Below, piece by piece: positions 20,196 through 28,449 of a stretch of DNA of 64,000 nt. Each line of letters starts with the position of its first letter. Positions within the stretch are counted from its first letter, which is position 1. The stretch is from Sphingomicrobium sediminis (GTDB lineage: Bacteria; Pseudomonadota; Alphaproteobacteria; Sphingomonadales; Sphingomonadaceae), in the NCBI RefSeq assembly GCF_023805295.1, contig NZ_JAMSHT010000001.1, positions 1,612,001 through 1,676,000 of the forward strand, read 5' to 3'. The notes below the pieces were generated by a model, which saw nothing but the letters and a program-made list of their open reading frames with translations, did not search any database and was not told where the DNA came from. A program made the position numbers and the translations under genes.

Positions 20196-20223
20196 CGCGC
20201 CCATGCGTATCGGGCGCGTTTTT
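20196..20223 (+). terminator. Terminator-like hairpin in the protease leader
   Basis: CGCGCCC pairs with GGGCGCG over a 9-nt loop and is followed by TTTTT. It lies only 30 nt before the RTX protease start on the same strand, so it could be an attenuator or the end of a short leader RNA. Confidence 0.6.
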
Positions 20224-20252
20224 GTATGTCCTAGTTGGGGAGCAAAGACGGA

Positions 20253-22010
20253 ATGGCCACCAAGAAGAGCTATACGAAGACGTCGGACGATCACGTCCAC
20301 AATCATAACGAGCATGGCGTTTGCGCCTGTGGGCACCGGTTCGAAGACCGCCCCGATCGCTTTGAAAATGTGAGCGATGAACCACAAGAGTTTAATCTCG
20401 ACCCGTTTGCCGGGTTCACCTTCCGCGATAAGCCTATCCTCGACCAACAAGGCATTATCGACCAGATCGACAGCGGCACGCGGATGCCGGGCGCCGATGA
20501 TGGCGTGATCACCTACAGCTTCAATGCGAACACCGCGGCTGGCTGGCTGCAGTCGGGACACTTCCCCGGTCGCTTCAAGACCGAGGATGGCGACTTCTTC
20601 AACATTAGCGGCGGCACCGACATGTCGAGCCTGAGTGCAGCGCAGCAAGATGCGGCGCGCATCGCTTTTCAGATGTGGGACGACCTCATCCCGCAGCAAT
20701 TTGTCGAAGTGAATGGTCGCGGCTCAGGGGTTGCCGACATCATCGTGGCCAACTCGGCCGATCCGGCACAGGCCTTTGCCTACTTCCCCGGCGAAATTCA
20801 GGGCTGGTGGGACGGCTATCGCGGCGACGTGTTCATCACCGACCCGGCGCTCAACTGGACCAACGCATGGTTCACCGACGGCGGCTATGGCAACACCGTC
20901 TTCGTTCACGAATTCGGTCACTCGCTCGGCCTGTCGCATCCGGGCGCCTACAATGGTGCCGGCGCGACCAATTATGAAGACCAGGCCGAATATGCGCAGG
21001 ACAGCACGCAATATTCGATCATGTCCTATTGGAGCCCCGGCGAGACCGGTGCGCGTGTGATTGCCTGGGACAGCTTCACCAATCACAATGCCCAGGGCCC
21101 GATGCTCCACGACATCCTGACGATCCAGTCGATCTACGGGGCTGATCCAGACACGCGCGCCACCGATACGGTGTACGGCTTCAACACGAACACCGATTTG
21201 TGGGTCTTCGACTTTGAGCAGAACCCGTATCCGTTCATTTCGCTGTACGATGCGGGCGGTGAAGACACGATCGACATGTCTGGCTTCACCAGCCTTGGCA
21301 ACTTCCTCGATCTCCACGCCGGTTCGTTCAGCTCGATCGGCGACGGTTTTGCGTCGGAGGAACTGGTCAACACGACCCGCGCCGAGATCAGCGAGCTGAT
21401 CGGCTTCGACATTGGCGGTTACAGCCAAGGCTCGATCAATGCGATCATGTCCAACTTCATGGTCGCCAACGCCAACAGCATCCAGGCTGATACCGGCGTT
21501 TCCGGTGTCTTCGCCTCGAACTATTCGAACTTCTCGATCGCCTATGGCACGACCATTGAGAATGCGATCGGTTCGAGTGGCCGCGACGTCATCTGGGGCA
21601 ATGAAGTGTCCAACATGATTGATGGCGGTGCCGGCGACGATGTCATCGACGGCTATGAAGGCGCGGACATCATCAATGGCGGTTCGGGCGCCGACGTCCT
21701 CACCGGCGGCGAAGGTGCCGATACGTTCGACTTCGACCATATCGAAATCGGCGACATCATCACCGACTTCGATGCCAGCGAAGGCGACATGATCGACCTT
21801 TCGGGTATCGGCGAAGCGGCAGGCGTGGACCTCACCTTTGTCGGCGATGCCGACTTCACCGGCACGGCCGGCGAGGTGAACTACCAGAATGGCGTGCTGT
21901 CGGCTGATGTCGACGGCGACGGCGTTGCCGACTTCCAGGTCACGCTGGAAGGCATGCCCGAATTCGACATGGCGCAGATCATGCTCGATGCAGGTGGCGG
22001 CGGCATCTAG
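20253..22010 (+). CDS. Serralysin-type (M10) metalloprotease with RTX repeats
   Basis: The 585-residue protein has the astacin/serralysin zinc motif HEFGHSLGLSH (ligands H219, H223, H229; catalytic E220) and the Met-turn SIMSY with M257 and Tyr259. Calcium-binding nonapeptide RTX repeats follow at about 458-495 (GGAGDDVIDG, GGSGADVLTGG), with a C-terminal acidic beta-roll domain. There is no Sec signal, as expected for type I secretion through an ABC exporter, which is not encoded here. The N-terminus is unusual: His-rich with a CxC (DDHVHNHNEHGVCACGH). The ATG at 20253 is preferred to an in-frame TTG at 20235. It lies between cobS and cobT on the opposite strand. Confidence 0.93.
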   Translation: MATKKSYTKTSDDHVHNHNEHGVCACGHRFEDRPDRFENVSDEPQEFNLDPFAGFTFRDKPILDQQGIIDQIDSGTRMPGADDGVITYSFNANTAAGWLQSGHFPGRFKTEDGDFFNISGGTDMSSLSAAQQDAARIAFQMWDDLIPQQFVEVNGRGSGVADIIVANSADPAQAFAYFPGEIQGWWDGYRGDVFITDPALNWTNAWFTDGGYGNTVFVHEFGHSLGLSHPGAYNGAGATNYEDQAEYAQDSTQYSIMSYWSPGETGARVIAWDSFTNHNAQGPMLHDILTIQSIYGADPDTRATDTVYGFNTNTDLWVFDFEQNPYPFISLYDAGGEDTIDMSGFTSLGNFLDLHAGSFSSIGDGFASEELVNTTRAEISELIGFDIGGYSQGSINAIMSNFMVANANSIQADTGVSGVFASNYSNFSIAYGTTIENAIGSSGRDVIWGNEVSNMIDGGAGDDVIDGYEGADIINGGSGADVLTGGEGADTFDFDHIEIGDIITDFDASEGDMIDLSGIGEAAGVDLTFVGDADFTGTAGEVNYQNGVLSADVDGDGVADFQVTLEGMPEFDMAQIMLDAGGGGI

Positions 22011-22032
22011 GCCCTCCTCACCAAGCAAGAAG

Positions 22033-22070
22033 AAACCCCGCCCGGCATTGCCGCGGCGGGGTTTTCTTTT
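22033..22070 (+). terminator. Bidirectional terminator between the protease and cobS
   Basis: AAACCCCGCC pairs with GGCGGGGTTTT around CGGCATTGCCGC, with T-rich flanks on both strands (TTTTCTTTT on the plus strand). Confidence 0.88.
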
Positions 22071-22098
22071 GTCCGGCCAATCGTTGGCGCGGGTTGTC

Positions 22099-23103
22099 TT
22101 AGGCGCGGTGGGCGACGCTTTCGGGCAGATCCTCGCCGAAGACGCGCTGGTAATATTCCGCAATCACCGGGCGCTCGGCCTCGTCGCACTTGTTGAGAAA
22201 CGAGACGCGGAAGGCATAGCCGACATCGCCGAAGATGAGCGCATTCTGCGCCCAGCTGATGACGGTACGCGGGCTCATCACGGTCGAGATGTCGCCGTTG
22301 ATAAAGCCTTGGCGCGACAGGTCCGCCACCTTGATCATCTTCGAGACGACTTCCTTGCCCTCAGGCTTGTCATATTCGCCCGATTTGGCGAGCACGATCT
22401 GCGCTTCGGTTTCTGCCGGCAGGTAATTGAGAGTGGTGACGATATTCCAGCGGTCCATCTGGCCCTGGTTGATCGCCTGCGTGCCGTGATAGAGACCAGT
22501 CGTATCGCCAAGGCCGACCGTGTTGGTCGTCGCGAACAGGCGGAACGCCGGATTGGGCCGGATTACGCGATTCTGGTCGAGCAGGGTCAGCTTGCCCTCG
22601 GTCTCCAGCACGCGCTGGATCACGAACATCACGTCGGGGCGACCGGCATCATATTCGTCGAACACCAGCGCGACGGGATGCTGCAGGCACCAGGGAAGCA
22701 AACCTTCCTTGAACTCGGTGACCTGCTGCCCGTCCTTGAGGACGATGGCGTCGCGGCCGATAAGGTCGATACGGCTGATATGCGCATCGAGGTTGATACG
22801 GATGAGCGGCCAGTTGAGGCGCGCTGCGACCTGTTCGATATGCGTCGACTTACCCGTGCCGTGATAGCCCTGGACCATGACGCGGCGGTCATGCGCAAAG
22901 CCCGCCAGGATGGCCAGCGTCGTGTCCGGGTCGAACACATAAGCCGGGTCGGTATCAGGGACGCGCGGGTCAGCCTTGGAGAAAGCCGGGACCTTCATGT
23001 CGCTGTCGATGCCGAAGACGTCGCGGACGGAAACTTCGGTATCGGGGGCGGCAAGCACGGTCTCGCCGACCGTACCCGTGGGCGCGTTGGTGATATCGTT
23101 CAT
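22099..23103 (-). CDS. cobS: Cobaltochelatase subunit CobS (AAA+ ATPase)
   Basis: The 334-residue MoxR-like AAA+ ATPase has Walker [10 protein letters not shown] (79-87), Walker B LVFDE (D149, E150), the sensor segment LFATTNTVG and an N-terminal CobS domain ([19 protein letters not shown]). It partners CobT to energise metal insertion by CobN. In many alphaproteobacteria cobS follows a J-domain gene and precedes cobT directly; here both neighbours have been separated by plus-strand genes. The start has family-like spacing but the RBS is weak. Confidence 0.95.
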   Translation of the reverse strand: MNDITNAPTGTVGETVLAAPDTEVSVRDVFGIDSDMKVPAFSKADPRVPDTDPAYVFDPDTTLAILAGFAHDRRVMVQGYHGTGKSTHIEQVAARLNWPLIRINLDAHISRIDLIGRDAIVLKDGQQVTEFKEGLLPWCLQHPVALVFDEYDAGRPDVMFVIQRVLETEGKLTLLDQNRVIRPNPAFRLFATTNTVGLGDTTGLYHGTQAINQGQMDRWNIVTTLNYLPAETEAQIVLAKSGEYDKPEGKEVVSKMIKVADLSRQGFINGDISTVMSPRTVISWAQNALIFGDVGYAFRVSFLNKCDEAERPVIAEYYQRVFGEDLPESVAHRA

Positions 23104-23234
23104 GGGGCCTGACTTAAGGGCTTAGCCGCCGCGCCACAATGGCGGACTTTGGGCCAATTCGGATCGGCCGGGCCCCACTGGTGCCGACTCCATGCACTCT
23201 GATATGCGTCGGCACGCACAAGAGGAGAGCGACG

Positions 23235-23588
23235 ATGGCCTATATAGACGGTTACCTGATCCCGGTCCCCGAAGGAAAACTCGACGCCTATCGCGAGATG
23301 GCCGAGAAAATGGCGCCGCTCTTCAGGGAATGGGGCGCGACCCGTGTCGTCGAGACGGTCGAGGAGGATTGCCCGCCCGGCAAGCAGAATGATTTCCACA
23401 CCGCCGTCCTGGCCGAGGATGGTGAGAAGACCATCTTCAGCTGGGTCGAGTGGCCCGACAAGGACACGCGCAATGCGGGCTGGGCCAAGATGGAGGAGTG
23501 GATGAAGGACAATCCGCCAGCCGGTGAGCCGCCCTTCGACGGCAAGCGGATGATCTATGGCGGCTTCGCGCCGATGCTCGATCAATGA
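23235..23588 (+). CDS. DUF1428 family protein (YbaA-like)
   Basis: The 117-residue protein begins MAYIDGYLIPVPEGK and contains the family core (YREMAEKMAPLFREWGATRVVE, TIFSWVEWPDK, PFDGKRMIYGGF). DUF1428 proteins are small dimeric alpha-beta barrel (ferredoxin-like) proteins of unknown function, distantly like antibiotic-monooxygenase folds. The ATG at 23235 follows GAGGAGAG. Its end overlaps the VOC gene by ATGA, forming the first pair of a plus-strand cassette between cobS and the J-domain gene. Confidence 0.9.
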   Translation: MAYIDGYLIPVPEGKLDAYREMAEKMAPLFREWGATRVVETVEEDCPPGKQNDFHTAVLAEDGEKTIFSWVEWPDKDTRNAGWAKMEEWMKDNPPAGEPPFDGKRMIYGGFAPMLDQ

Positions 23589-24052
23589 GCGATCTCCAGG
23601 CCTGCCTCTGGCTCGATGCCGACATTGCCGAAGCCGCGCGCTTTTACGCCTCGGCTTTCCCCAATAGCGAGATCCGCTCGATCGATCCCGCGCCGGCCGA
23701 TTATGTCGGCGGCAAGAAAGGCGATCCGATCACGGTCGACATGACCATTTCCGGACGCAGCGTGATGCTGTTGGCCGGCGGCGAGCATTTTGCCCCGACC
23801 CCGGCCAGCAGCCTGATGCTCGTGACCGAGGACCAGGCGGAGACCGACGCCGCCTGGAATGCCCTGCTGGAGGCGGGCGGCCAGCCAATGGCCTGCGGCT
23901 GGATCACCGACCATTACGGCTTTGCCTGGCAGATTACCCCGCGCCGCCTGCTCGACCTGCTCGGCGATGAGAAGACAGCTGCAGCGGCCTTCGCTGCGAT
24001 GCAGGAAATGGCGAAGATCGACATTGCCGCGCTGGACGCTGCGGTCGGCTGA
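23585..24052 (+). CDS. VOC family (PhnB-like glyoxalase-fold) protein
   Basis: The 155-residue protein shows the PhnB/'3-demethylubiquinone methyltransferase-like' vicinal-oxygen-chelate pattern: LWLDADIAEAARFYASAFPNS near the N-terminus, ISGRSVMLLAGGEHF, SLMLVTEDQAETDAAWNALLEAGGQ, and GWITDHYGFAWQITPRRL. The fold supports metal-dependent chemistry on small molecules, but the reaction is unknown. It is translationally coupled to the DUF1428 gene (ATGA). Confidence 0.87.
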   Translation: MSDLQACLWLDADIAEAARFYASAFPNSEIRSIDPAPADYVGGKKGDPITVDMTISGRSVMLLAGGEHFAPTPASSLMLVTEDQAETDAAWNALLEAGGQPMACGWITDHYGFAWQITPRRLLDLLGDEKTAAAAFAAMQEMAKIDIAALDAAVG

Positions 24053-24130
24053 ACGCATCCAAGCGCGCTTTTCGGGCGTATCTACTTCGACGAAGCGGCA
24101 GCAAAGCCGCGCGCCAAGAGGAGTAGACAT

Positions 24131-24871
24131 ATGCGTTCCCTTGCCCTGATCCCCCCGACCATGCTTGCCGCCTGCAGCCAGGCCGAGGCCGACCCGCGCG
24201 GCGTCGACCGCGACGAAACCCTGCTGACCGTTAGCGCCACCGGACAATCCGAGAGCCGCCCCGACGAAGCGCGCTTCTCGCTGGGCGTCGAGACCATCGC
24301 GCGCAGCGCCGAGACCGCGAGCCGCCTCAATGCCGAAAAGATGCAGGAAGTGATGGCCGCGCTCGCCGAGTTCGAGATTCCAGAAGACAAGATGCAGACG
24401 AGCAACCTGTCGGTCGGCCGCATCGACTATGGCCCCAATCGCGGTCGCTATCGCGCCTACAACATCCTCGCCGTGCGCATGAGCGACGTCGACCGCGCCG
24501 GCGATGCGGTAACCGCAACCACGAACGCCGGCGGCAATCTCGTCTCGGGTCCGCAGCTCACCCAATCGGACCCCGAAGCGGCCATGAAGGCCGCATATGC
24601 CGACGCCTATAACAATGCCCGCCTGCGTGCCGATGCCTATGCCGAAGCCGCAGGGCTGCAGGTCAGCCGCATCCTGACCATCCGCGATGGCGGCAACGGC
24701 TACCGCGACGGCGTCTATTCGATGAATGATGCCATGGTCAAACAGGCAGCGACGGCCCCGCCCCCGCCGCCTCTCGTGCGCACCCAGAACGTCGCGCCCT
24801 TCCAGCCGGGCACGAACCAAAGCCGGGTCAGCGTGACGGTCGCCTTTGCGCTTAAACTTGCAACGTCCTGA
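24131..24871 (+). CDS. SIMPL domain (DUF541) lipoprotein
   Basis: The 246-residue protein has a short lipoprotein signal ending LAAC (Cys15) and a SIMPL domain: LTVSATGQSESRPDEARFSLGVET, MQTSNLSVGRIDYG, AYADAYNNARLRADAYAEAAGLQ. Family members are periplasmic or membrane-attached and are linked to oxidative and membrane stress by earlier work on BP26/YggE. The C-terminus has a short proline run. It follows the VOC gene after 78 nt, with GAGGAG upstream of the ATG. Confidence 0.88.
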   Translation: MRSLALIPPTMLAACSQAEADPRGVDRDETLLTVSATGQSESRPDEARFSLGVETIARSAETASRLNAEKMQEVMAALAEFEIPEDKMQTSNLSVGRIDYGPNRGRYRAYNILAVRMSDVDRAGDAVTATTNAGGNLVSGPQLTQSDPEAAMKAAYADAYNNARLRADAYAEAAGLQVSRILTIRDGGNGYRDGVYSMNDAMVKQAATAPPPPPLVRTQNVAPFQPGTNQSRVSVTVAFALKLATS

Positions 24872-24925
24872 GGTCGCCAAAGGGCCGGATGGCGCGCGCC
24901 GCCGTCCGGCCCTATCCTCCCCGAC

Positions 24926-25786
24926 ATGCCGCGCTTCCAACCCACGGAGACCGTTCGCCTCGCCATCGTCGAGCAGGTCCGCGCCCTGTTCAACGACCAG
25001 ACAAGGGGCGAGAAGCCGGTCCCGCCATCAGACGATGCCTGGTTCGAGAAAGACAGCCCCATCCGGCTCGTCCATGCCGACATTATCGGGATGATGGTTG
25101 GCGGCATCAGGGGGCTGATGCTGCAGATGCTCCACCCCGAAGCATTGCAGGGGGTCCTCGACCATTCGGATTTCAGGAACGACATGCACGGCCGCTTGCG
25201 GCGCACCGCGCGTTTCATCGCGGTCACGACCTTCGGGCATCGTGATGATGCGCAAAAGGCCGTCGACCGGGTCAATCGGATTCATGCTGCGGTCGGGGGG
25301 ACGCTGCCCGACGGCACCCCCTACACCGCCAGCGATCCGGAAACGATTGCCTGGGTCCATGTCGCCGAAGCGCGCAGCTTCCTTGCCGGCTACATGCGTT
25401 ACGTCGCCCCGAATTGGCCGCGCGAAAGCCAAGACGAATATTATCGCCAATTCGCCCTCATTGCGCGCAAGCTGGGTGCCGACCCCGTTCCCGAAACGGT
25501 GGCCGAGAGCGACGCCATCTATCGTGACCTCCGCCGCGACCTGCGCACCAGCGCCGCCGCCAAGGACGTCGCGCGCCTCGTGTTGTCGCAGCGTCCCAAG
25601 GGCACCCCCGTCGCATTGCAGCGCATGATCGGCGCGGAGGCTGTCTCGATGCTGCCCGATTATGCGCGCACCATGCTCGATCTCGACAAGCCCCGCCTCT
25701 CGGCGTTGCCAGCCCGGCTCGGCACCAAAGCTGCTGCGCAGACCCTGCGCTGGGCCTTCCGCCAGGGTTATCGCACACCGGCCTAA
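24926..25786 (+). CDS. Oxygenase MpaB family / DUF2236 protein
   Basis: The 286-residue protein fits the DUF2236 (MpaB/latex-clearing-protein) family: DSPIRLVHADIIGMMVGGIRGLMLQMLHPEALQGV, DFRNDMHGRLRRTARFI, a WVHVAEARSF segment and several conserved His residues expected to bind heme. The family contains b-type heme oxygenases that cleave or dehydrate diverse substrates; the substrate here is unknown. It is the last gene of the plus-strand cassette. Its TAA overlaps the convergent J-domain gene by 4 nt. Confidence 0.85.
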   Translation: MPRFQPTETVRLAIVEQVRALFNDQTRGEKPVPPSDDAWFEKDSPIRLVHADIIGMMVGGIRGLMLQMLHPEALQGVLDHSDFRNDMHGRLRRTARFIAVTTFGHRDDAQKAVDRVNRIHAAVGGTLPDGTPYTASDPETIAWVHVAEARSFLAGYMRYVAPNWPRESQDEYYRQFALIARKLGADPVPETVAESDAIYRDLRRDLRTSAAAKDVARLVLSQRPKGTPVALQRMIGAEAVSMLPDYARTMLDLDKPRLSALPARLGTKAAAQTLRWAFRQGYRTPA

Positions 25787-26370
25787 GCCGCGAAGGCCTT
25801 GCTCGCCTTCAACCGCTGAAAAGCGTCGATCACGGCGCGGAGCCGGGCTTCGTGGCGACGGTCCCCGCCATTGCGATCGGGATGATATTGCCGGACGAGC
25901 TTGGCGTAGCTCTTGCGCACATCGTGGAGCTGCGCGTCATGGCCGAGGCCGAGGACATGAAGCGCTTCCTGCTCGCTCGCCGAAAAGCGCGACCGTTGTT
26001 CGGCCGCGCGCAAATTGGGATTGCCGCGAAAGCGCGCGGCGATGGCGTCCAGGGGATCGTCGAAATCGGCCCATGCCGGGCCCGGGTCGCCAGACTTGGC
26101 AAAGGCAAAGCGGCGACTGCCGGCCTCGCGCTTGGGGATGGGCGAGGTTTCCTCGGCAATTTCGTCGGGGCTCATGCCTTCGAAATAATTGTAGGCGGAA
26201 TTGAACTGGCGAACATGGTCGAGGCAGAACAGGCGAAATTCGCCCGGCCCGTCGAACGTACTGGGTGTCAGCGGCGCACGAAACTCGCCCGCTTCCGCGC
26301 AACCGGGAACGGCGCAGGTCTGGGCTGCATCCTCGATGCGCCCGTGAAATTTCTCGTATCGTTTGGCCAT
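25783..26370 (-). CDS. J-domain (DnaJ-like) protein of the cobS neighbourhood
   Basis: The 195-residue protein ends in a J domain with the DnaK-contact motif H163-P164-D165 (RQYHPDRNGG). Its N-terminal part has C19, C24, C49 and H52 (CAVPGC ... FCLDH), which could form a small zinc site. Such proteins are known next to cobS/cobT and bolA in alphaproteobacteria. The C-terminal placement of the J domain and lack of a G/F region mark it as a class III co-chaperone. It is divergent from bolA with a 29-nt gap. Confidence 0.88.
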   Translation of the reverse strand: MAKRYEKFHGRIEDAAQTCAVPGCAEAGEFRAPLTPSTFDGPGEFRLFCLDHVRQFNSAYNYFEGMSPDEIAEETSPIPKREAGSRRFAFAKSGDPGPAWADFDDPLDAIAARFRGNPNLRAAEQRSRFSASEQEALHVLGLGHDAQLHDVRKSYAKLVRQYHPDRNGGDRRHEARLRAVIDAFQRLKASKAFAA

Positions 26371-26399
26371 AAGAGGGAAGTCGTGCGTATATGGGAAAT

Positions 26400-26678
26400 A
26401 TGAGCGAGGAATCCACCGTCAGTGCCGAAATGATCCGCCGGCTGCGTAATGCGCTGCGCCCGATCAACATGAAACTCAACAATGACAGCGCAGCCCATGC
26501 CGGCCATGCCGGCGACGATGGGTCGGGTGACACGCACTGGTCGCTGGATATCGAGAGCGCACAGTTCGAGGGGCTGAATCGCGTCGCGCGGCAACGGCTC
26601 GTCTACAAGGCGCTGGGCGATCTCATGGACAATCCAATCCACGCGCTGCAGATCAAGGCGAGGGCACCGGGAGAATGA
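26400..26678 (+). CDS. bolA: BolA family protein
   Basis: The 92-residue protein has the BolA fold pattern: short helix (MIRRLRNALRP), variable loop with His residues (AGHAGDDGSGDTHWSLDIES), QFEGLNRVARQRLVYKALGDLMDNPIHALQIKA. BolA proteins pair with monothiol glutaredoxins in Fe-S cluster handling and stress morphology. The start at 26400 is preferred because GGGAA lies upstream; an ATG at 26391 gives three extra residues. It overlaps the pirin gene by ATGA. Confidence 0.92.
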   Translation: MSEESTVSAEMIRRLRNALRPINMKLNNDSAAHAGHAGDDGSGDTHWSLDIESAQFEGLNRVARQRLVYKALGDLMDNPIHALQIKARAPGE

Positions 26679-27565
26679 GCATGGATGATGTGGTGAGAGA
26701 GATCGAACCGACGGTGCACGACCTTGGCAGCTTCAAGGTCCGCCGCGTCCTGCCGAGCCGCCCGCGCACCATGGTCGGCCCCTTCATTTTCGTCGACGAA
26801 TTCGGCCCTGCGCAGATGGAAACCGGCCAGGGCATGGACGTGCGGCCGCACCCGCATATCAACCTTGCAACCGTCACCTATTTGTTCGAGGGCGCGATTC
26901 ATCATCGCGACTCCATTGGCAGCTCGAAGGTCATCCGCCCCGGCGCGGTGAATCTCATGACCGCCGGCAAGGGCATCGTCCATTCCGAGCGCAGCCCGCA
27001 GGAAGAGCGCGATGCCGGTCCGCGCCTCTACGGCATGCAGACCTGGCTCGCGCTGCCCGACGGCAAGGAGGAGATCGACCCCGCCTTCGACCATGTCCCC
27101 GAGAGCGAATTGCCGCTCATCGAGGACGGCAATGCTTCGGCGCGTGTGCTGATGGGGACGCTGTGGGGCGAGACAGCCGGCACGCCGCAGCACAGCCCGA
27201 CCATCTATGCCGATATCATGCTGGCCGGCGGTGCTATGCCGATCGATGCCGAAGCCGACGAACGCGCGATCCTCGTCACCGAAGGCGAGATGGCGCTGGA
27301 TGGCGATGCGCTCACCCCCTTCACGCTCTACGTGCTGGCGCCCGGCCATGCCGCGACACTGACCGGCCATGGACGCGCCATGCTTCTGGGCGGCGAGGCT
27401 TTCTCGACCAAGCGGCATGTCTGGTGGAATTTCGTGAGCTCGGACCGCGAGCGGATCAACCAGGCCAAGGAAGACTGGAGCGCAGGCAAGTTCCCCAAGG
27501 TGCCGGGGGACGAGAAAGAATGGATCCCCATTCCCGAAGTGCCCAAGACGGTCAGCTATCCGTGA
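26675..27565 (+). CDS. Pirin family protein
   Basis: The 296-residue bicupin has the pirin metal motif region VRPHPHINLATVTYLFEGAIHHRDS (His-x-His and downstream His/Glu), followed by MTAGKGIVHSER and a C-terminal second cupin (MLLGGEAF, HVWWNFVSS). Pirins bind iron; some act as quercetin dioxygenases or transcription cofactors. It begins in the bolA ATGA overlap and ends in a GTGA overlap with the hydrolase, so bolA-pirin-hydrolase is a coupled unit. Confidence 0.93.
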   Translation: MSMDDVVREIEPTVHDLGSFKVRRVLPSRPRTMVGPFIFVDEFGPAQMETGQGMDVRPHPHINLATVTYLFEGAIHHRDSIGSSKVIRPGAVNLMTAGKGIVHSERSPQEERDAGPRLYGMQTWLALPDGKEEIDPAFDHVPESELPLIEDGNASARVLMGTLWGETAGTPQHSPTIYADIMLAGGAMPIDAEADERAILVTEGEMALDGDALTPFTLYVLAPGHAATLTGHGRAMLLGGEAFSTKRHVWWNFVSSDRERINQAKEDWSAGKFPKVPGDEKEWIPIPEVPKTVSYP

Positions 27566-28449
27566 AGACCGAACGGATAGCACTCTCTACCGGCGTAACC
27601 CTCAATGTCGCGACGGCGGGGCCCAAAGATGCGCCGCCCGTCTACCTGCTCCACGGCTTTCCCGAGTCCCATCGCACCTGGCGCGGGGTCATGCCGATGC
27701 TGGAAAAGGATTTCCGGCTCGTCATGCCCGACCAGCGCGGTTTTGCGGGTTCGGACAAGCCGCACGACCTCGACGACTATCGCGTCGACAAGCTGATCGC
27801 CGATTTGCTCGCGCTGGCCGATCATCAGGGTCACGACAAATTTGCGCTCGTTGGCCATGACTGGGGCGGCGCGGTCGCTTGGGCGGCGGCGCTGCGCGGC
27901 GGACCGCATATCGAGCGCCTCGCGATCTGCAATTCACCGCATCCGCTCGTCTACCAGAAGTCGATCATCGACGATGAGGCCCAGCGCGCGGCCAGCCAAT
28001 ATATCCGCCGCTTCCGCGAAACCGGCATGGAAGACCGCATCCGCGAGATGGGGCTCGACACCTTCTTCGAGAAAAGCTTCTCGCCCCATGTCGACCTCGC
28101 CGCGATCCCCGACGAAGAGCGCGCGACGTATCTCGAGGATTGGAGCGGCGACGGCGCCTTGGAAGGCATGCTCGCCTGGTACCGCATGAGCCCCATCCTC
28201 GTGCCCGCCATGGACGAGGATGATGTCGCCTATCCCGAATGGATGATGTCGGGCGTGCCGACGATCCGTATTCCCACCGCCGTCGTCTGGGGCATGGACG
28301 ATCCGGCCTTGCTGCCCTGCCAACTGGACGGACTCGAAGAACTGGTCGACGACCTTTCCGTCACTCGGATCGAACGCGCCGGCCATTTCGGCATCTGGTC
28401 GCATCCCGTACCGTTCGGAAAAGCGCTCCACGCCTTCCTGTCAGGCTAG
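27562..28449 (+). CDS. Alpha/beta hydrolase of epoxide hydrolase / dehalogenase type
   Basis: The 295-residue protein starts at GTG overlapping the pirin stop (GTGA). HGFPES (31-36) forms the oxyanion region. The nucleophile elbow GHDWGG places an Asp (D100) where lipases have Ser, which points to epoxide hydrolase or haloacid/haloalkane dehalogenase chemistry. A downstream Asp (WGMDDP) and His (GHFGIWSHP) complete the triad. The cap domain contains WYR. The substrate is unknown. A nine-nt overlap with the convergent DUF2332 gene leaves no room for a terminator. Confidence 0.88.
   Translation: MKTERIALSTGVTLNVATAGPKDAPPVYLLHGFPESHRTWRGVMPMLEKDFRLVMPDQRGFAGSDKPHDLDDYRVDKLIADLLALADHQGHDKFALVGHDWGGAVAWAAALRGGPHIERLAICNSPHPLVYQKSIIDDEAQRAASQYIRRFRETGMEDRIREMGLDTFFEKSFSPHVDLAAIPDEERATYLEDWSGDGALEGMLAWYRMSPILVPAMDEDDVAYPEWMMSGVPTIRIPTAVVWGMDDPALLPCQLDGLEELVDDLSVTRIERAGHFGIWSHPVPFGKALHAFLSG

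Noticed and set aside
21600..21740. DNA repeats in the protease 3' part as a CRISPR or tandem-repeat element
   Set aside because: They encode the RTX nonapeptides and are not identical at DNA level.
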